NCBI RefSeq assembly: GCF_003966895.1
Contig: NZ_AP018449.1
Coordinates: 1,970,501-2,034,500 of the forward strand
Reading direction: 5' to 3'
Source of the DNA: Methylomusa anaerophila
GTDB taxonomy: Bacteria > Bacillota > Negativicutes > Sporomusales > Sporomusaceae
DNA length: 64,000 bases
Shown one piece after another: positions 36,133 to 46,121 of the stretch. A program made the position numbers and the translations under genes. The notes under the pieces are model-generated. The model was not told the origin of the DNA and did no database searches. It saw nothing but the letters and a program-made list of their open reading frames with translations. Position 1 is the stretch's first letter, and each line of letters begins with the position of its first letter.

Positions 36133-36181
36133 GAATACGGCGGGCACTTTTATACAGTATGCCGTATAAGGGGAGAGCACT

Positions 36182-37735
36182 GTGGAGTTTGAATCCTTGG
36201 CGCAACTGCTAGCTTATCGCGCTGCCAACGACCGGGAGCGCATTTTTTTATCATCACCTGAACAACAGCTTGACGTAACCTACGGCGCTTTTTATCAGAC
36301 CGCCCGTGAATTTGCGCAGTACTTGGCGGACCAGGGCCTGCAGCCAAAAGCACGGGTGGCTTTGCTGCTGGAAAACGGTTTGAACTGGGTGGTGGCTTTC
36401 TGGGGCGTTTTGCTGGCCGGCGGCGTTGTTGTGCCGCTTAATCCGAAGTACAAACCGGCGGAAACAGCCGGCCTGCTGACCCAGGCCGCTGTCCGGCTGA
36501 TTGTCGCCGACGAGGCCGGAGCCCAGGCATTGCCGCCCGGTCTTGGCGGCGCCGGGGCCGGGCATTATCTGGCCGATAGCTGTTCAGTGGAAGCGCTGCT
36601 GGTTGTCCCGCTGTTGCCGCCGCAGCCCGCGCCGGCAGCGGCAATCGCCGCGCCGAAGGCTGAGGACGAGGCCCTGGTGCTGTTTACCTCCGGGTCAACC
36701 GGTATTCCCAAAGGCGTAGTGCTCACCCATGGCAACTTGCTGGCCGAGGCCGGCTTTATCCGGCAGGGGCACCGCTTAACCGCGCAGGATATTGTTTTGT
36801 GCATCTTGCCGTTTTTTCACATCAACGGCCTGGTTATCACCCAGATCACGCCGGTATTGAGCGGCGGACGGGCGGTTGTTCCCCGTAAGTTCAGTGCGCG
36901 ACAGTTCTGGCAATGGGTAACCCGCTATCAGATAACCTGGTTCAGCGGCGTGCCGACCATTTTGTCCATCCTGCTTTCCAAGACCACCACGACCACCACG
37001 GCAGATACGCCGTCGACCAGTCTGCGGTTCGCCCGCTCGGCCTCCTCCTCCCTGCCTGTGGCCATTCTGACCGAGTTCGAGAAGCGGTTCAAGGTGCCGG
37101 TCATCGAAGCCTATGGCCTGTCGGAAGCCGGCAGCCAGGTGGCCACCAACCCGCTGCCGCCGGCTGTCAGAAAAGCCGGTTCCGTGGGTCTGCCGGCCGG
37201 CAATGCCCTGCGGGTTGTTGATGAACACGGCCGGCCGGTTCCGGCCGGGGTGGCCGGGGAGGTCGTCCTGCAGGGCGCCAATGTGACCCGGGGCTATCTC
37301 AATAACCCGGTAGCAAACCGGGAAAGTTTTAAAGACGGCTGGTTCTATACCGGCGACCTGGGCTATTTTGACGAAGACGGCTATCTTTTTCTGACCGGCA
37401 GGCGCAAGGAGTTAATCAACCGGGCCGGTGAGAAAATTTCGCCGCGCGAGGTGGATGAAGTCCTGTATCAATTGGCCGGGATCGAGGTGGCGGCGGCGGT
37501 TGGCGTACCCGACAAGCTGTTCGGCGAAGAAATTGTCGCCTTTGTGCAGCTGCGGCCGGGGGCCGAGTTAAGTACCGACACCGTGGTTGCCCATTGTAAA
37601 CAATGCCTGGCGGATTTTAAAGTTCCGAAAAACATTGTATGTATTAATGACTTCCCCAAAGGTCCCAACGGCAAGATCCAGCGTCGCAAGCTGGTTGAAC
37701 TGTATCAGCAACTTACGGCAGCCACTGAAGTCTAA
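36182..37735 (+). CDS. AMP-forming acyl-CoA synthetase, oxalate-CoA ligase-like
   Basis: 517 residues from a GTG behind GGGGAGAG. ANL-superfamily motifs are complete: LFTSGSTGIPKGVVLTHG (phosphate loop), FFHINGL, YGLSEAGSQ, YTGDLGYFDEDGYLFLTGR and GPNGKIQRRK with the C-terminal catalytic Lys. ATNPLPPAVRKAGSVGLP after the TEA-like motif, and ELINRAGEKISPREVDEV, closely recall oxalate-CoA ligases, a branch acting on small acids. In this operon a sulfonated or short dicarboxylic acid is plausible; sulfoacetate-CoA ligase (SauT) is a known ANL enzyme for such a substrate. It lies 49 bases after the binding protein and 39 before the oxidoreductase genes. Confidence 0.8.
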   Translation: MEFESLAQLLAYRAANDRERIFLSSPEQQLDVTYGAFYQTAREFAQYLADQGLQPKARVALLLENGLNWVVAFWGVLLAGGVVVPLNPKYKPAETAGLLTQAAVRLIVADEAGAQALPPGLGGAGAGHYLADSCSVEALLVVPLLPPQPAPAAAIAAPKAEDEALVLFTSGSTGIPKGVVLTHGNLLAEAGFIRQGHRLTAQDIVLCILPFFHINGLVITQITPVLSGGRAVVPRKFSARQFWQWVTRYQITWFSGVPTILSILLSKTTTTTTADTPSTSLRFARSASSSLPVAILTEFEKRFKVPVIEAYGLSEAGSQVATNPLPPAVRKAGSVGLPAGNALRVVDEHGRPVPAGVAGEVVLQGANVTRGYLNNPVANRESFKDGWFYTGDLGYFDEDGYLFLTGRRKELINRAGEKISPREVDEVLYQLAGIEVAAAVGVPDKLFGEEIVAFVQLRPGAELSTDTVVAHCKQCLADFKVPKNIVCINDFPKGPNGKIQRRKLVELYQQLTAATEV

Positions 37736-37774
37736 TCACAGGACGAAGTATTCGCAAGAAAGGGGAGTGCGGTT

Positions 37775-38038
37775 ATGGCTTGTGAACCAAAACAAGGCGC
37801 CTATCAGGTAGAGGTCGACGGGCAGGGCTGCAAAGCCTGCGGCTATTGCCGGGAAGTCTGCCCCCGAGAGGTATTCGGCCAGGCCGATTATTTCAATGAC
37901 AAAGGCTATAAGCCGGTGCAGGCTACCGCGCCGGAAAACTGTATCGGTTGCCGGCGGTGTTTTTTCGCCTGTCCGGATTTTGCCATCAATATCGCGAAGC
38001 GACCGGTAAAGGAGGATTGTCATGAAAAGAGTATTTGA
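37775..38038 (+). CDS. 2-oxoacid:ferredoxin oxidoreductase, ferredoxin-like delta subunit
   Basis: 87 residues with two [4Fe-4S] motifs: CKACGYCREVCP and CIGCRRCFFACP. As the small iron-sulfur subunit it passes electrons from the thiamine-dependent core to soluble ferredoxin. The gene overlaps the start of the alpha subunit by 17 bases, which shows coupled translation. The order delta-alpha-beta-gamma is that of KorDABC/VorDABC-type enzymes. Confidence 0.85.
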   Translation: MACEPKQGAYQVEVDGQGCKACGYCREVCPREVFGQADYFNDKGYKPVQATAPENCIGCRRCFFACPDFAINIAKRPVKEDCHEKSI

Positions 38039-39191
38039 CACCGGCAATGCCGCCATTACCGAAGCCGCTATTTTTGCCGGCTGTAAGGTTTTCGCCGGCT
38101 ATCCGATCACCCCGGCCACCGAGATTGCCGAAAATATGTCCCGCCGGCTGCCGCAGATCGGCGGTTATTACGTCCAGGCCGAAGACGAACTGTCGGCTAT
38201 GCATATCTGTGTTGGGGCCTCGTTGGGGGGGCTAAAAGCCATGACGTCGACGTCCGGTCCCGGCTATATCCTGTTCGCCGATCCTTACGGCTGGGCCTTA
38301 GGCAGCGAAATTCCCGTAGTTGTCGTCAATGCCCAGCGGGTCGGTCCGGTGAGCGGAATTACCGGCGCGCCCGGCCAGGGCGAGTTTTACTTCAGCCGCT
38401 ACCCGACCCATGGGGGAAATTTTGAAAGCATCGTGTTGGCACCCAACAGCGTCCAGGAAGCTTTCACCCTGACCGTGGAGGCTTTTTATCTCGCCGAACG
38501 GTTCCGCATGCCGGTCACGGTCCTGGCCGATCAGATTGTCACCGATGGCTGGGAAACGCTGCTGATTCCCGAGACAGACGAGGAAATAAAAACGATGGGA
38601 CTCAGGGTTGTTCCCCGGCAAATTAATTATGGTCCGGAATTCTATCCGGCCACCGATGCGATCGATGTTCCGCCGGTGGTCCTGGGGCATAACACCGGCG
38701 CCGCCTGTTCGGACTGGACACCCACCGCCGAGGGCTTTGACACCGAGGAAGTGGAATGGCAGCACAAGCATGCCTATCGCCTGATTTATAAAGTAAGAAA
38801 TCACAAGGATATCTTCACCCGCTATGAAGAACTGGAAATTGAAGATGCGGATGTCATCCTGGCAGCTTACGGCAGCCCGTCGCGGGTACTAAAGAGCGCC
38901 GTAAAAGCAGCCCGGGAGCAGGGCCTGAAAGTGGGAGGCATCCGCCTGGCTTCCATCTGGCCTTTTCCGGATGAAGCCTTTAGCCGCAAGGCCAAATACC
39001 TGTCGGTGGAACTCAACTATGACGGTCAGCTGGTACGGGAAGTGCAGCGGACCGTTCCCAAAGACAGCCGGGTGCATTTTCTGGGAAGATGCGGCGAACT
39101 GCCCAAGGTGGAAGAGCTGGTGGCAGCCGCCCGGGATTTAATCAATGACCGGCCGCTCACAAGCGTAAAATGGCAGCGGGAGGCTTGGTGA
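38022..39191 (+). CDS. 2-oxoacid:ferredoxin oxidoreductase, alpha subunit
   Basis: 389 residues, AAAGGAGG ahead of ATG. It shows GNAAITEAAIFAGCKVFAGYPITPATEI at the N-terminus, the pyrimidine-domain signature of this family, and AEDELSAMHICVGASLGGLKAMTSTSGPG. It carries the transketolase-like fold that pairs with beta to bind thiamine diphosphate. Oxidative decarboxylation of a 2-oxoacid to an acyl-CoA with reduction of ferredoxin is the class reaction. Its substrate here is open: 2-oxoglutarate, branched 2-oxoacids, or by context a sulfonated 2-oxoacid such as sulfopyruvate. An oxalate oxidoreductase-like role is also conceivable given the adjacent ligase. Confidence 0.85.
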   Translation: MKRVFDTGNAAITEAAIFAGCKVFAGYPITPATEIAENMSRRLPQIGGYYVQAEDELSAMHICVGASLGGLKAMTSTSGPGYILFADPYGWALGSEIPVVVVNAQRVGPVSGITGAPGQGEFYFSRYPTHGGNFESIVLAPNSVQEAFTLTVEAFYLAERFRMPVTVLADQIVTDGWETLLIPETDEEIKTMGLRVVPRQINYGPEFYPATDAIDVPPVVLGHNTGAACSDWTPTAEGFDTEEVEWQHKHAYRLIYKVRNHKDIFTRYEELEIEDADVILAAYGSPSRVLKSAVKAAREQGLKVGGIRLASIWPFPDEAFSRKAKYLSVELNYDGQLVREVQRTVPKDSRVHFLGRCGELPKVEELVAAARDLINDRPLTSVKWQREAW

Positions 39192-39192
39192 C

Positions 39193-40047
39193 ATGGACTA
39201 TTTAGCAACAAAGTACCTCAAAGCAAAAAAAATACCCAGCACCGCCTGCAGCGGCTGCGGTCTGGGCCAAGTGCACAAAAAAGTATTGCTGGCTATTGAT
39301 GAGCTGGGGCTCAATACCGGCGATGTGGTATGGGGCACAGGCATCGGCTGTTCCGGCCGGCAGACCTTCAACACCTGGAAAGGCGATAACTTCGCCGGCA
39401 CCCATGGCCGGGTGTATGCCATTGCCACCGGTTTGCGGCTGGCACTGCCGCCGGCACAAAAAATCATCCTTACCGTGGGTGACGGCGACGCTTTCGGCAT
39501 CGGCCTGCTGCACCTCTTGCATTCAGTGCGACGCAATGTGGATATGACCGTCATCGTGGCCGATAACTTCGGTTACCAGTCTACCGGCGGCCAGTATGGC
39601 TGCACAACCCCCCGCGGCTCGATTACCGACAGCAGTCCGTATGGCATGCAGGACCCCAACTGGGTAGAGGACGGACGGGACATCCTGGATATCCTGCGGG
39701 CAGCCGGCGCCGGCTTTTTGGCCAGACATACCAGTATCGAAGGCCAAAATGCCGTGGAGAGCATTAAAAAGGCCATTCAGTTTACCGGTTTTTCCCTGGT
39801 GCATATCATCTATCCCTGTATCACTAATTTTGCCGGCAAGGCCTTGGGGTCCCGGAAGCCGGTGGTTGCCTACCGCTGGCTTAAGGAGCGCACCAACCCT
39901 GATCCGGCCGCCAAAGAAAAGATTGAGGGAATTACCTTTACGACTGGCATTTATCATGAAACGGCAGCTGGTCGGCCGGAATTTGCCGAGCATCTGCGGC
40001 AATTTACCGCAGCGGTGCGAAAGGAGGGACAACATGCAGCGGACTGA
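39193..40047 (+). CDS. 2-oxoacid:ferredoxin oxidoreductase, beta subunit (TPP binding)
   Basis: 284 residues. The cluster motif CSGCGLG near residue 17 and GIGCSGR are followed by the thiamine diphosphate motif starting GDGDAFGIG and ending with NFGYQSTGGQYG. This is the catalytic thiamine-binding half with alpha. The start is one base after the alpha stop codon. Confidence 0.88.
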   Translation: MDYLATKYLKAKKIPSTACSGCGLGQVHKKVLLAIDELGLNTGDVVWGTGIGCSGRQTFNTWKGDNFAGTHGRVYAIATGLRLALPPAQKIILTVGDGDAFGIGLLHLLHSVRRNVDMTVIVADNFGYQSTGGQYGCTTPRGSITDSSPYGMQDPNWVEDGRDILDILRAAGAGFLARHTSIEGQNAVESIKKAIQFTGFSLVHIIYPCITNFAGKALGSRKPVVAYRWLKERTNPDPAAKEKIEGITFTTGIYHETAAGRPEFAEHLRQFTAAVRKEGQHAAD

Positions 40048-40558
40048 GATTTTAATTAGCGGCTTTGGCGGCCAGGGTGTTGTCCGCCTTGGCCAGATTT
40101 TCAGCACGGCGGCAGTCTATGAAGGCCTGTTCACCACCATGCTGGTAAGTCACGGCACCGAAACCCGGGGCGGCTATGTTCGTAGTCAGATTGTGGTGTC
40201 CGGCTCGCCCATCGACAGCCCGGTCGTGGAAAATCCGGCCTACTTCTGCGCCATGTCCAAATCAGCCTATAGCAAATTTGCCGGTCTGGTTAAAGCGGGT
40301 ACGATTATCTATGATCCAGGCTATATTGAACCCGACCTGAGCACCGGTGTCCGTCACACCGCCCTGCCGGCCCGCGATATCGCCGTCCGGGAACTGGGCC
40401 GCGACATCTTTGCCAATATCGTTTTTCTCGGTATGCTGGGGCAGCAGCTGAAAACTGCCGTCAGCAGGGAGAACCTGATAAAAGCCTTACAGGCGCGGGT
40501 GCCGAAGTTTGTGGAGGAGAATGTAAAGGCGTTTGCGTTGGGGTATAAGGCAGGGTAA
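40034..40558 (+). CDS. 2-oxoacid:ferredoxin oxidoreductase, gamma subunit
   Basis: 174 residues from the ATG at 40034 with AAGGAGGG ahead, overlapping the end of beta by 14 bases. The N-terminal ILISGFGGQGVVRLGQI and THGTETRGG-like SHGTETRGGYVRSQIV are the gamma-domain signature. It completes the four-subunit enzyme. The operon ends with a terminator 30 bases downstream. Confidence 0.88.
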   Translation: MQRTEILISGFGGQGVVRLGQIFSTAAVYEGLFTTMLVSHGTETRGGYVRSQIVVSGSPIDSPVVENPAYFCAMSKSAYSKFAGLVKAGTIIYDPGYIEPDLSTGVRHTALPARDIAVRELGRDIFANIVFLGMLGQQLKTAVSRENLIKALQARVPKFVEENVKAFALGYKAG

Positions 40559-40587
40559 TACAGTAACCCGTATTTAATAAATGTTAC

Positions 40588-40613
40588 AAGCGTCCTGTGA
40601 GGACGCTTTTCTT
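40588..40613 (+). terminator. Terminator of the transporter/oxidoreductase operon
   Basis: The stem AAGCGTCC/GGACGCTT with loop TGTGA is followed by TTCTTG. Confidence 0.85.
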
Positions 40614-40666
40614 GTGTCTGAGACCGGATACAAGAAAACGGGGGACACAGATTTGGCAGCCGCCAT

Positions 40667-41119
40667 CTATAGGGAACGCTCCAACTCAAATTCCCAGTCC
40701 GTTTCTTCCGACCACCATCTGGGGTAATGCCGGCGTTCATATATCTTGCGGAAAAAAAGCCCCTGCGGCAAAAATTCCCCCGGCGACAGGTTGACCGGTA
40801 TATCCCGGAAAGTTTCCACGGCAACCAGCATGTCCTCCTGGTTGCTGTTGCGTCCCCATAGCTTTACGGTTATGCTTTTAATTCTTTTGATTTTTACCTC
40901 ACCGCTATTGTAAAACACCCCCTCAGCATAGGCTATGTTGCCGTCAAACCCGGCCCTGTCCACCCGAAACTCAATCAGCGCCTCAGGCGCGGGCAGAGTT
41001 TTCGGATTATTGGCAGGCGTGGGGGGAGTTTTTATGCCGGCAGGCGCGGCAAAGGCGGTAACAACAGATAATAGAAGCAATAAGATGATTATAATCGATA
41101 TCTTTTGATAAATGATCAA
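40667..41119 (-). CDS. Secreted protein of unknown function
   Basis: 150 residues from a TTG at 41119, placed six bases after GGGAGGGG; an ATG 13 codons upstream would put that site inside the coding region. An N-terminal signal peptide with a long Ile/Leu core (cleavage near AFAAP) is followed by a Pro-rich linker and a beta-rich domain of about 110 residues (IEFRVDRAGFDGNIAYAEGVFYN ... WWSEETDWEFELERSL) that resembles small FxLYD-like or immunoglobulin-like modules. Secreted to the periplasm or surface. No family was identified. Confidence 0.65.
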   Translation of the reverse strand: MIIYQKISIIIILLLLLSVVTAFAAPAGIKTPPTPANNPKTLPAPEALIEFRVDRAGFDGNIAYAEGVFYNSGEVKIKRIKSITVKLWGRNSNQEDMLVAVETFRDIPVNLSPGEFLPQGLFFRKIYERRHYPRWWSEETDWEFELERSL

Positions 41120-41296
41120 AATAACCCCTCCCGATATTTTGTGGTTAATATTGGACATTATTTAAGAAATTCCTGCTTACCGTGGTAAATTTTATACATA
41201 ATAATCAGTAGTACATTTCTGGTGATGATTGTTCATATAATTGAGATATGAACACGGAGCGGTTTTTCTGTATTTCATATCGAAAGGGGTTTGCCG

Positions 41297-41713
41297 ATGG
41301 ATGAGGAATTTTTACGTAAAATTCTGGAAGAGCAAAGAAGTATGGGCGCCGTATTGAGACAGTTGTTGGATGACCAGAAGCAATTGGCGGAGGCTCACAA
41401 ACAGCTGACTGAAGGTCAAAAGCTATTGTCCGAAGGTCAGCAGCAGTTGTTTGGGGGGCAGGAGAAATTAGTTGCGGACCAAAAGCAAAATGCCGATTTT
41501 ATTCAAAAGCTGCTGCAATCCGCCGGGGAAGCGGCTCCAGAGTCCGATGGGCACTTACATAATAACGCTGCTAATGAATTATTGGAAAACCTGGCCAATA
41601 CTGTTGCAAAAGTTGAAAGCGAACTTAAAAAACTTCATTCAAACTTACGGACCATTGAAGCAATAACCGCAAAAAACTGGAATGAGCTTATTGATCTTCA
41701 GGCTGGGAAGTGA
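41297..41713 (+). CDS. Coiled-coil protein with Q-rich repeats
   Basis: 138 residues, GAAAGGGG ahead of ATG. Residues about 15-70 hold seven-residue helical repeats rich in Gln and Lys (KQLTEGQ KLLSEGQ QQLFGGQ), continuing into a second predicted helix. It resembles the protein at 26314 in size and design, although their repeats differ. There are no catalytic motifs. Function unknown. Confidence 0.65.
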   Translation: MDEEFLRKILEEQRSMGAVLRQLLDDQKQLAEAHKQLTEGQKLLSEGQQQLFGGQEKLVADQKQNADFIQKLLQSAGEAAPESDGHLHNNAANELLENLANTVAKVESELKKLHSNLRTIEAITAKNWNELIDLQAGK

Positions 41714-41782
41714 GGATGGGAGGATGCAATATTTTTTATCTTGAGCTTACATAGCCGGGTATTTGGTCTGATACTTAAGAAG

Positions 41783-41838
41783 GGCGTGTCGCAAAACGTT
41801 TTGGAAAAAACGTTTTGCGACACGCCATATTTTTGTAT
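41783..41838 (+). terminator. Strong intrinsic terminator
   Basis: A 19-20 base-pair perfect stem, GGCGTGTCGCAAAACGTTTT and its complement around a short GGAA loop, is followed by ATATTTTTG. Its symmetry means it could act on both strands. Confidence 0.85.
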
Positions 41839-41860
41839 AGAGTGTTGAAGCTGGTATGCA

Positions 41861-42001
41861 GGAAACATTATTTTACTGCTTGAGATCGTTAAACTTAAAG
41901 CCATTATTGACGATAAAGACCCGCATGCTTTTGTTGTCACGATTCATGACGTTCACGACATAATCGGCGGCAGAGTTAAAACACAAAAAACTATATTGTA
42001 A
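41861..42001 (+). pseudogene. Remnant of a YitT/DUF2179 membrane protein C-terminus
   Basis: In one frame, 46 codons read LEIVKLKAIIDDKDPHAF then VVTIHDVHDIIGG, which matches the cytoplasmic DUF2179 domain at the end of YitT-family proteins (RxExxxLKxxIxxxDpxAFvxVxdvhEVxG). No membrane part or start codon precedes it; a terminator interrupts just upstream. It is a decayed fragment. The rest of the 380-base gap (41714-42093) holds only the terminator. Confidence 0.65.
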
Positions 42002-42093
42002 TATCCGTTACACTGTGTTAATATTACATGTGTAACGAATGTTACAAACAGAAACTAAATCGGATTGATAAGACACTAGAAAGGAGAATCGAA

Positions 42094-42876
42094 ATGCTTT
42101 GGTCTGCTGTAGTATCATCTTTTCTTGCTTCCATAGTGGAATTTGTCGAGGCGCTAACAATTGTATTGGCTGTGGGCGTCACAATTAACTGGAGAAGCAG
42201 TTTGTCGGGGGCTGGCGTCGCTATGTTGCTTCTGGCGGCTTTGGTTGCTATATTTGGTTCGGCCCTGGTTATCTTTATTCCTATTGAGATTCTAAGGCTT
42301 GTGATCGGAATTATCCTGGTGCTCTTTGGCATGCAGTGGCTAAAAAAAGCTTTGCTCCGTTACAGTGGCCTCAAAGCCATTCACGATGAAGCAGCGATTT
42401 ACGAAGAGGAAATGCGCGAGCTTAAAGCCCAGGGCGGAATAAACCATCGGGAGTTTAACGCTTTCGGTTTTGTAACTTCTCTTAAAAGTGTTTTGCTCGA
42501 AGGCTTGGAGGTCGCCTTTATCGTGATTACTTTTGGTACCACTGCTACAGCCGATAAAATGCAGGGAATTTGGAATGCGACAATTGGAGCTTCCTTGGCA
42601 TTTTTGGTTGTTGTTGTATTTGGGGTTATAGCTCGTGGGCCACTCACCAAAATTCCGGAGAATACTCTCAAGTTTATCGTCGGAATCATGCTTGTCACTT
42701 TTGGAACCTTCTGGTCCGGCGAAGGGATGGGTATCGAGTGGCCCTTTTCTGACTGGTTCCTGTTCGTATTAGTTGCGTTCTTCCTCTTACTAAGTGCTGT
42801 AATTGTGCAGTGGCTTAAGCCTTATGGCAGTGCTCAAACGAAACTTAACCCTAATGCGGGAGGGGGTGGAGCATGA
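42094..42876 (+). CDS. Polytopic membrane protein with duplicated ExxE motifs
   Basis: 260 residues from the ATG at 42094 with AAAGGAGAATCG ahead; a longer reading from 42028 has no ribosome site. About seven hydrophobic segments are visible. Two halves share a motif: IVEFVEALTIVLAVG near residue 15 and LLEGLEVAFIVITFG near 135, each with an ExxE pair flanked by small residues. Repeats of this kind are seen in cation transporters such as Ftr1 or the LysE superfamily. It resembles the uncharacterised COG4280 membrane proteins as I remember them. It overlaps the next small membrane gene by four bases. Likely a metal-ion or small-solute transporter. Confidence 0.6.
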   Translation: MLWSAVVSSFLASIVEFVEALTIVLAVGVTINWRSSLSGAGVAMLLLAALVAIFGSALVIFIPIEILRLVIGIILVLFGMQWLKKALLRYSGLKAIHDEAAIYEEEMRELKAQGGINHREFNAFGFVTSLKSVLLEGLEVAFIVITFGTTATADKMQGIWNATIGASLAFLVVVVFGVIARGPLTKIPENTLKFIVGIMLVTFGTFWSGEGMGIEWPFSDWFLFVLVAFFLLLSAVIVQWLKPYGSAQTKLNPNAGGGGA

Positions 42877-43085
42877 ATATCATTACTCATACTCTTACGG
42901 CGATTTTTGATTTTTTTTGTGGCGACTGGCGGATATTCTGGGGTGTAGCTGTAACTTGCATTCTCGTTGAATTGGTTGAACATCTTACCATCCTTACGGT
43001 TATGATACCGTTTTTGGGGATCATTTATATAACCGGAATCTCATTAAGTCTGATTGTTGCTCTCCAGCGGGAAGTCCCCAAGTAG
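42873..43085 (+). CDS. Small membrane protein coupled to the preceding gene
   Basis: 70 residues, overlapping the upstream stop codon (ATGA), with GGAGGGGGTGGA ahead. Two hydrophobic helices are visible, and VELVEHLTILTVMIP recalls the ExxE-type motif of the larger neighbour (VEFVEALTIV). It is probably a small subunit of the same membrane complex. Confidence 0.6.
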   Translation: MNIITHTLTAIFDFFCGDWRIFWGVAVTCILVELVEHLTILTVMIPFLGIIYITGISLSLIVALQREVPK

Positions 43086-43202
43086 GTTATAACAGCACTT
43101 CGCCCAATTGGAGTACGTTTCTCACGGTTGAAGGGTATGCACCAGGATGGTGCTGGTTAAAATGGATATATATTATTGATAATAAGGGGTAGGGTAGGTC
43201 TA

Positions 43203-43733
43203 ATGAGAAAATGGCTTGTAATAAGCTATAATTTACCAACAGAGCCTTCCAGAATACGGGTTGCAGCTTGGAGAGGGTTGAGAAAGCAAGGTGCTGTTAA
43301 TATACAGAAGTCGATGTGGGTCTTACCGTTTAGTGAGGAGAATTATTCAGCACTATCATTACTATCACAAGAACTGGAAACGAATAACGGTGAAACTATT
43401 ATAATGGAATCCGTATTTATTGAAGAAAAATATGAACAAAGAGTCATTTCAATTTATAATAAAGCCAGAAGTCTAGAGTATGAGGAGATTATTGACAAGT
43501 GTAATGATTTCTTTATTGAAATTGAAGACGAGACAAACAATGAAAACTTAACTTTTGCCGAGGCAGAAGAGAATGAAGAGGAACTAAATAAACTTTTATC
43601 CTGGTTTAATAAAATAAACGCCAGAGATATTTTTGGTGCTCCCCTTAGAGCCGAAACGGAAGAGGCGCTGGAAAAATGCAAGAAAATCTTTGAGGAGTTC
43701 AGTAATAAAGTTTTTGCTAAAGAAATAATATAA
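43203..43733 (+). CDS. ChrB N-terminal-like protein
   Basis: 176 residues. WLVISYNLPTEPSRIRVAAW is followed by RGLRKQGAVNIQKSMWVLP, characteristic of the N-terminal domain of chromate resistance protein ChrB and related PaaX-like folds. The C-terminal half is acidic and helical and lacks the usual ChrB C-terminal catalytic-like domain. No chromate transporter ChrA is intact nearby; a short membrane remnant follows directly. AT-rich codon use differs from the GC-richer genes on both sides, which hints at a different origin. A regulator role is possible, unproven. Confidence 0.7.
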   Translation: MRKWLVISYNLPTEPSRIRVAAWRGLRKQGAVNIQKSMWVLPFSEENYSALSLLSQELETNNGETIIMESVFIEEKYEQRVISIYNKARSLEYEEIIDKCNDFFIEIEDETNNENLTFAEAEENEEELNKLLSWFNKINARDIFGAPLRAETEEALEKCKKIFEEFSNKVFAKEII

Positions 43734-43737
43734 GAAG

Positions 43738-43896
43738 TGGCCAATTTCTGGGGATATTGTGCCGGCTACCTTTGGCTGGGTGATGGCCGCAGCTCCGTTC
43801 CAGGCCATCGTAATATTATGGATCATAACCTTTATTGCTACACTGATCTTGGATAGACTAAAGATGTGGTATTACTATCTTTACCGGCGCTCTTGA
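43738..43896 (+). pseudogene. C-terminal remnant of an unidentified membrane protein
   Basis: A 52-codon open frame without a start codon reads SGDIVPATFGWVMAAAPFQ then a hydrophobic helix and a basic tail LKMWYYYLYRRS before the stop. It looks like the last membrane helix of a transporter that lost its 5' part. It lies between the chrB-like gene and a fluoride riboswitch. Family not recognised. Confidence 0.4.
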
Positions 43897-43933
43897 CGTA
43901 GGAGTCCGGTCTTGTTACAATCAAAGTAATTAA

Positions 43934-44016
43934 GGAGCGATGGAGTTCGCTCGAAATCCTGGTTGACCAGGTAATGACTCCTACCGTAAGAGGTAGGAGT
44001 CATTTCTTTTTTTTGC
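43934..44016 (+). promoter_or_regulatory. Fluoride riboswitch (crcB motif) with terminator
   Basis: P1 GAGCG/CGCTC encloses ATGGAGTT; P3 CCTGG/CCAGG follows; then AATGACTCCTACC, whose ACTCC pairs with GGAGT in the P1 loop to make the pseudoknot. The same GACTCCTACC is the 5' arm of a terminator with GGTAGGAGTC, followed by eight T. Fluoride binding would stabilise the pseudoknot and let transcription proceed. It controls the dynamin-like GTPase gene. Confidence 0.95.
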
Positions 44017-44032
44017 AATAGGGAGGCATACT

Positions 44033-44098
44033 ATGCATTATCTATGTACCGGGCGACTGTTGACGGCGGGAAGTTTGGCACAGGAAACGGAGCATTGA
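44033..44098 (+). CDS. Possible 21-residue leader peptide after the riboswitch
   Basis: ATG with GGGAGG six bases ahead opens a 21-codon frame (MHYLCTGRLLTAGSLAQETEH) that closes 24 bases before the GTPase start. The good ribosome site is the only support. It could be a truncated former first gene of the fluoride-controlled operon or a leader peptide. Confidence 0.3.
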   Translation: MHYLCTGRLLTAGSLAQETEH

Positions 44099-44122
44099 TA
44101 CGCTGGGATTAGGGGGAATTTC

Positions 44123-46046
<1,924 letters not shown>

Positions 46047-46072
46047 TTTCCTGGCAGGCGTCGTAATCCGAA

Positions 46073-46110
46073 AGTCGGGCGATGGAGTTCGCCAAAGGTC
46101 AACAAAAGGA
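46073..46110 (+). promoter_or_regulatory. Truncated fluoride riboswitch
   Basis: GGGCGATGGAGTTCGCC is an exact fluoride-aptamer P1 hairpin, but the P3 stem and the AATGACTCCTAC strand needed for the pseudoknot are absent; the sequence runs at once into the ribosome site AAAGGAGG of the antiporter gene. No terminator is present. It is probably a non-functional remnant. Confidence 0.75.
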
Positions 46111-46121
46111 GGTAGTCGCAG

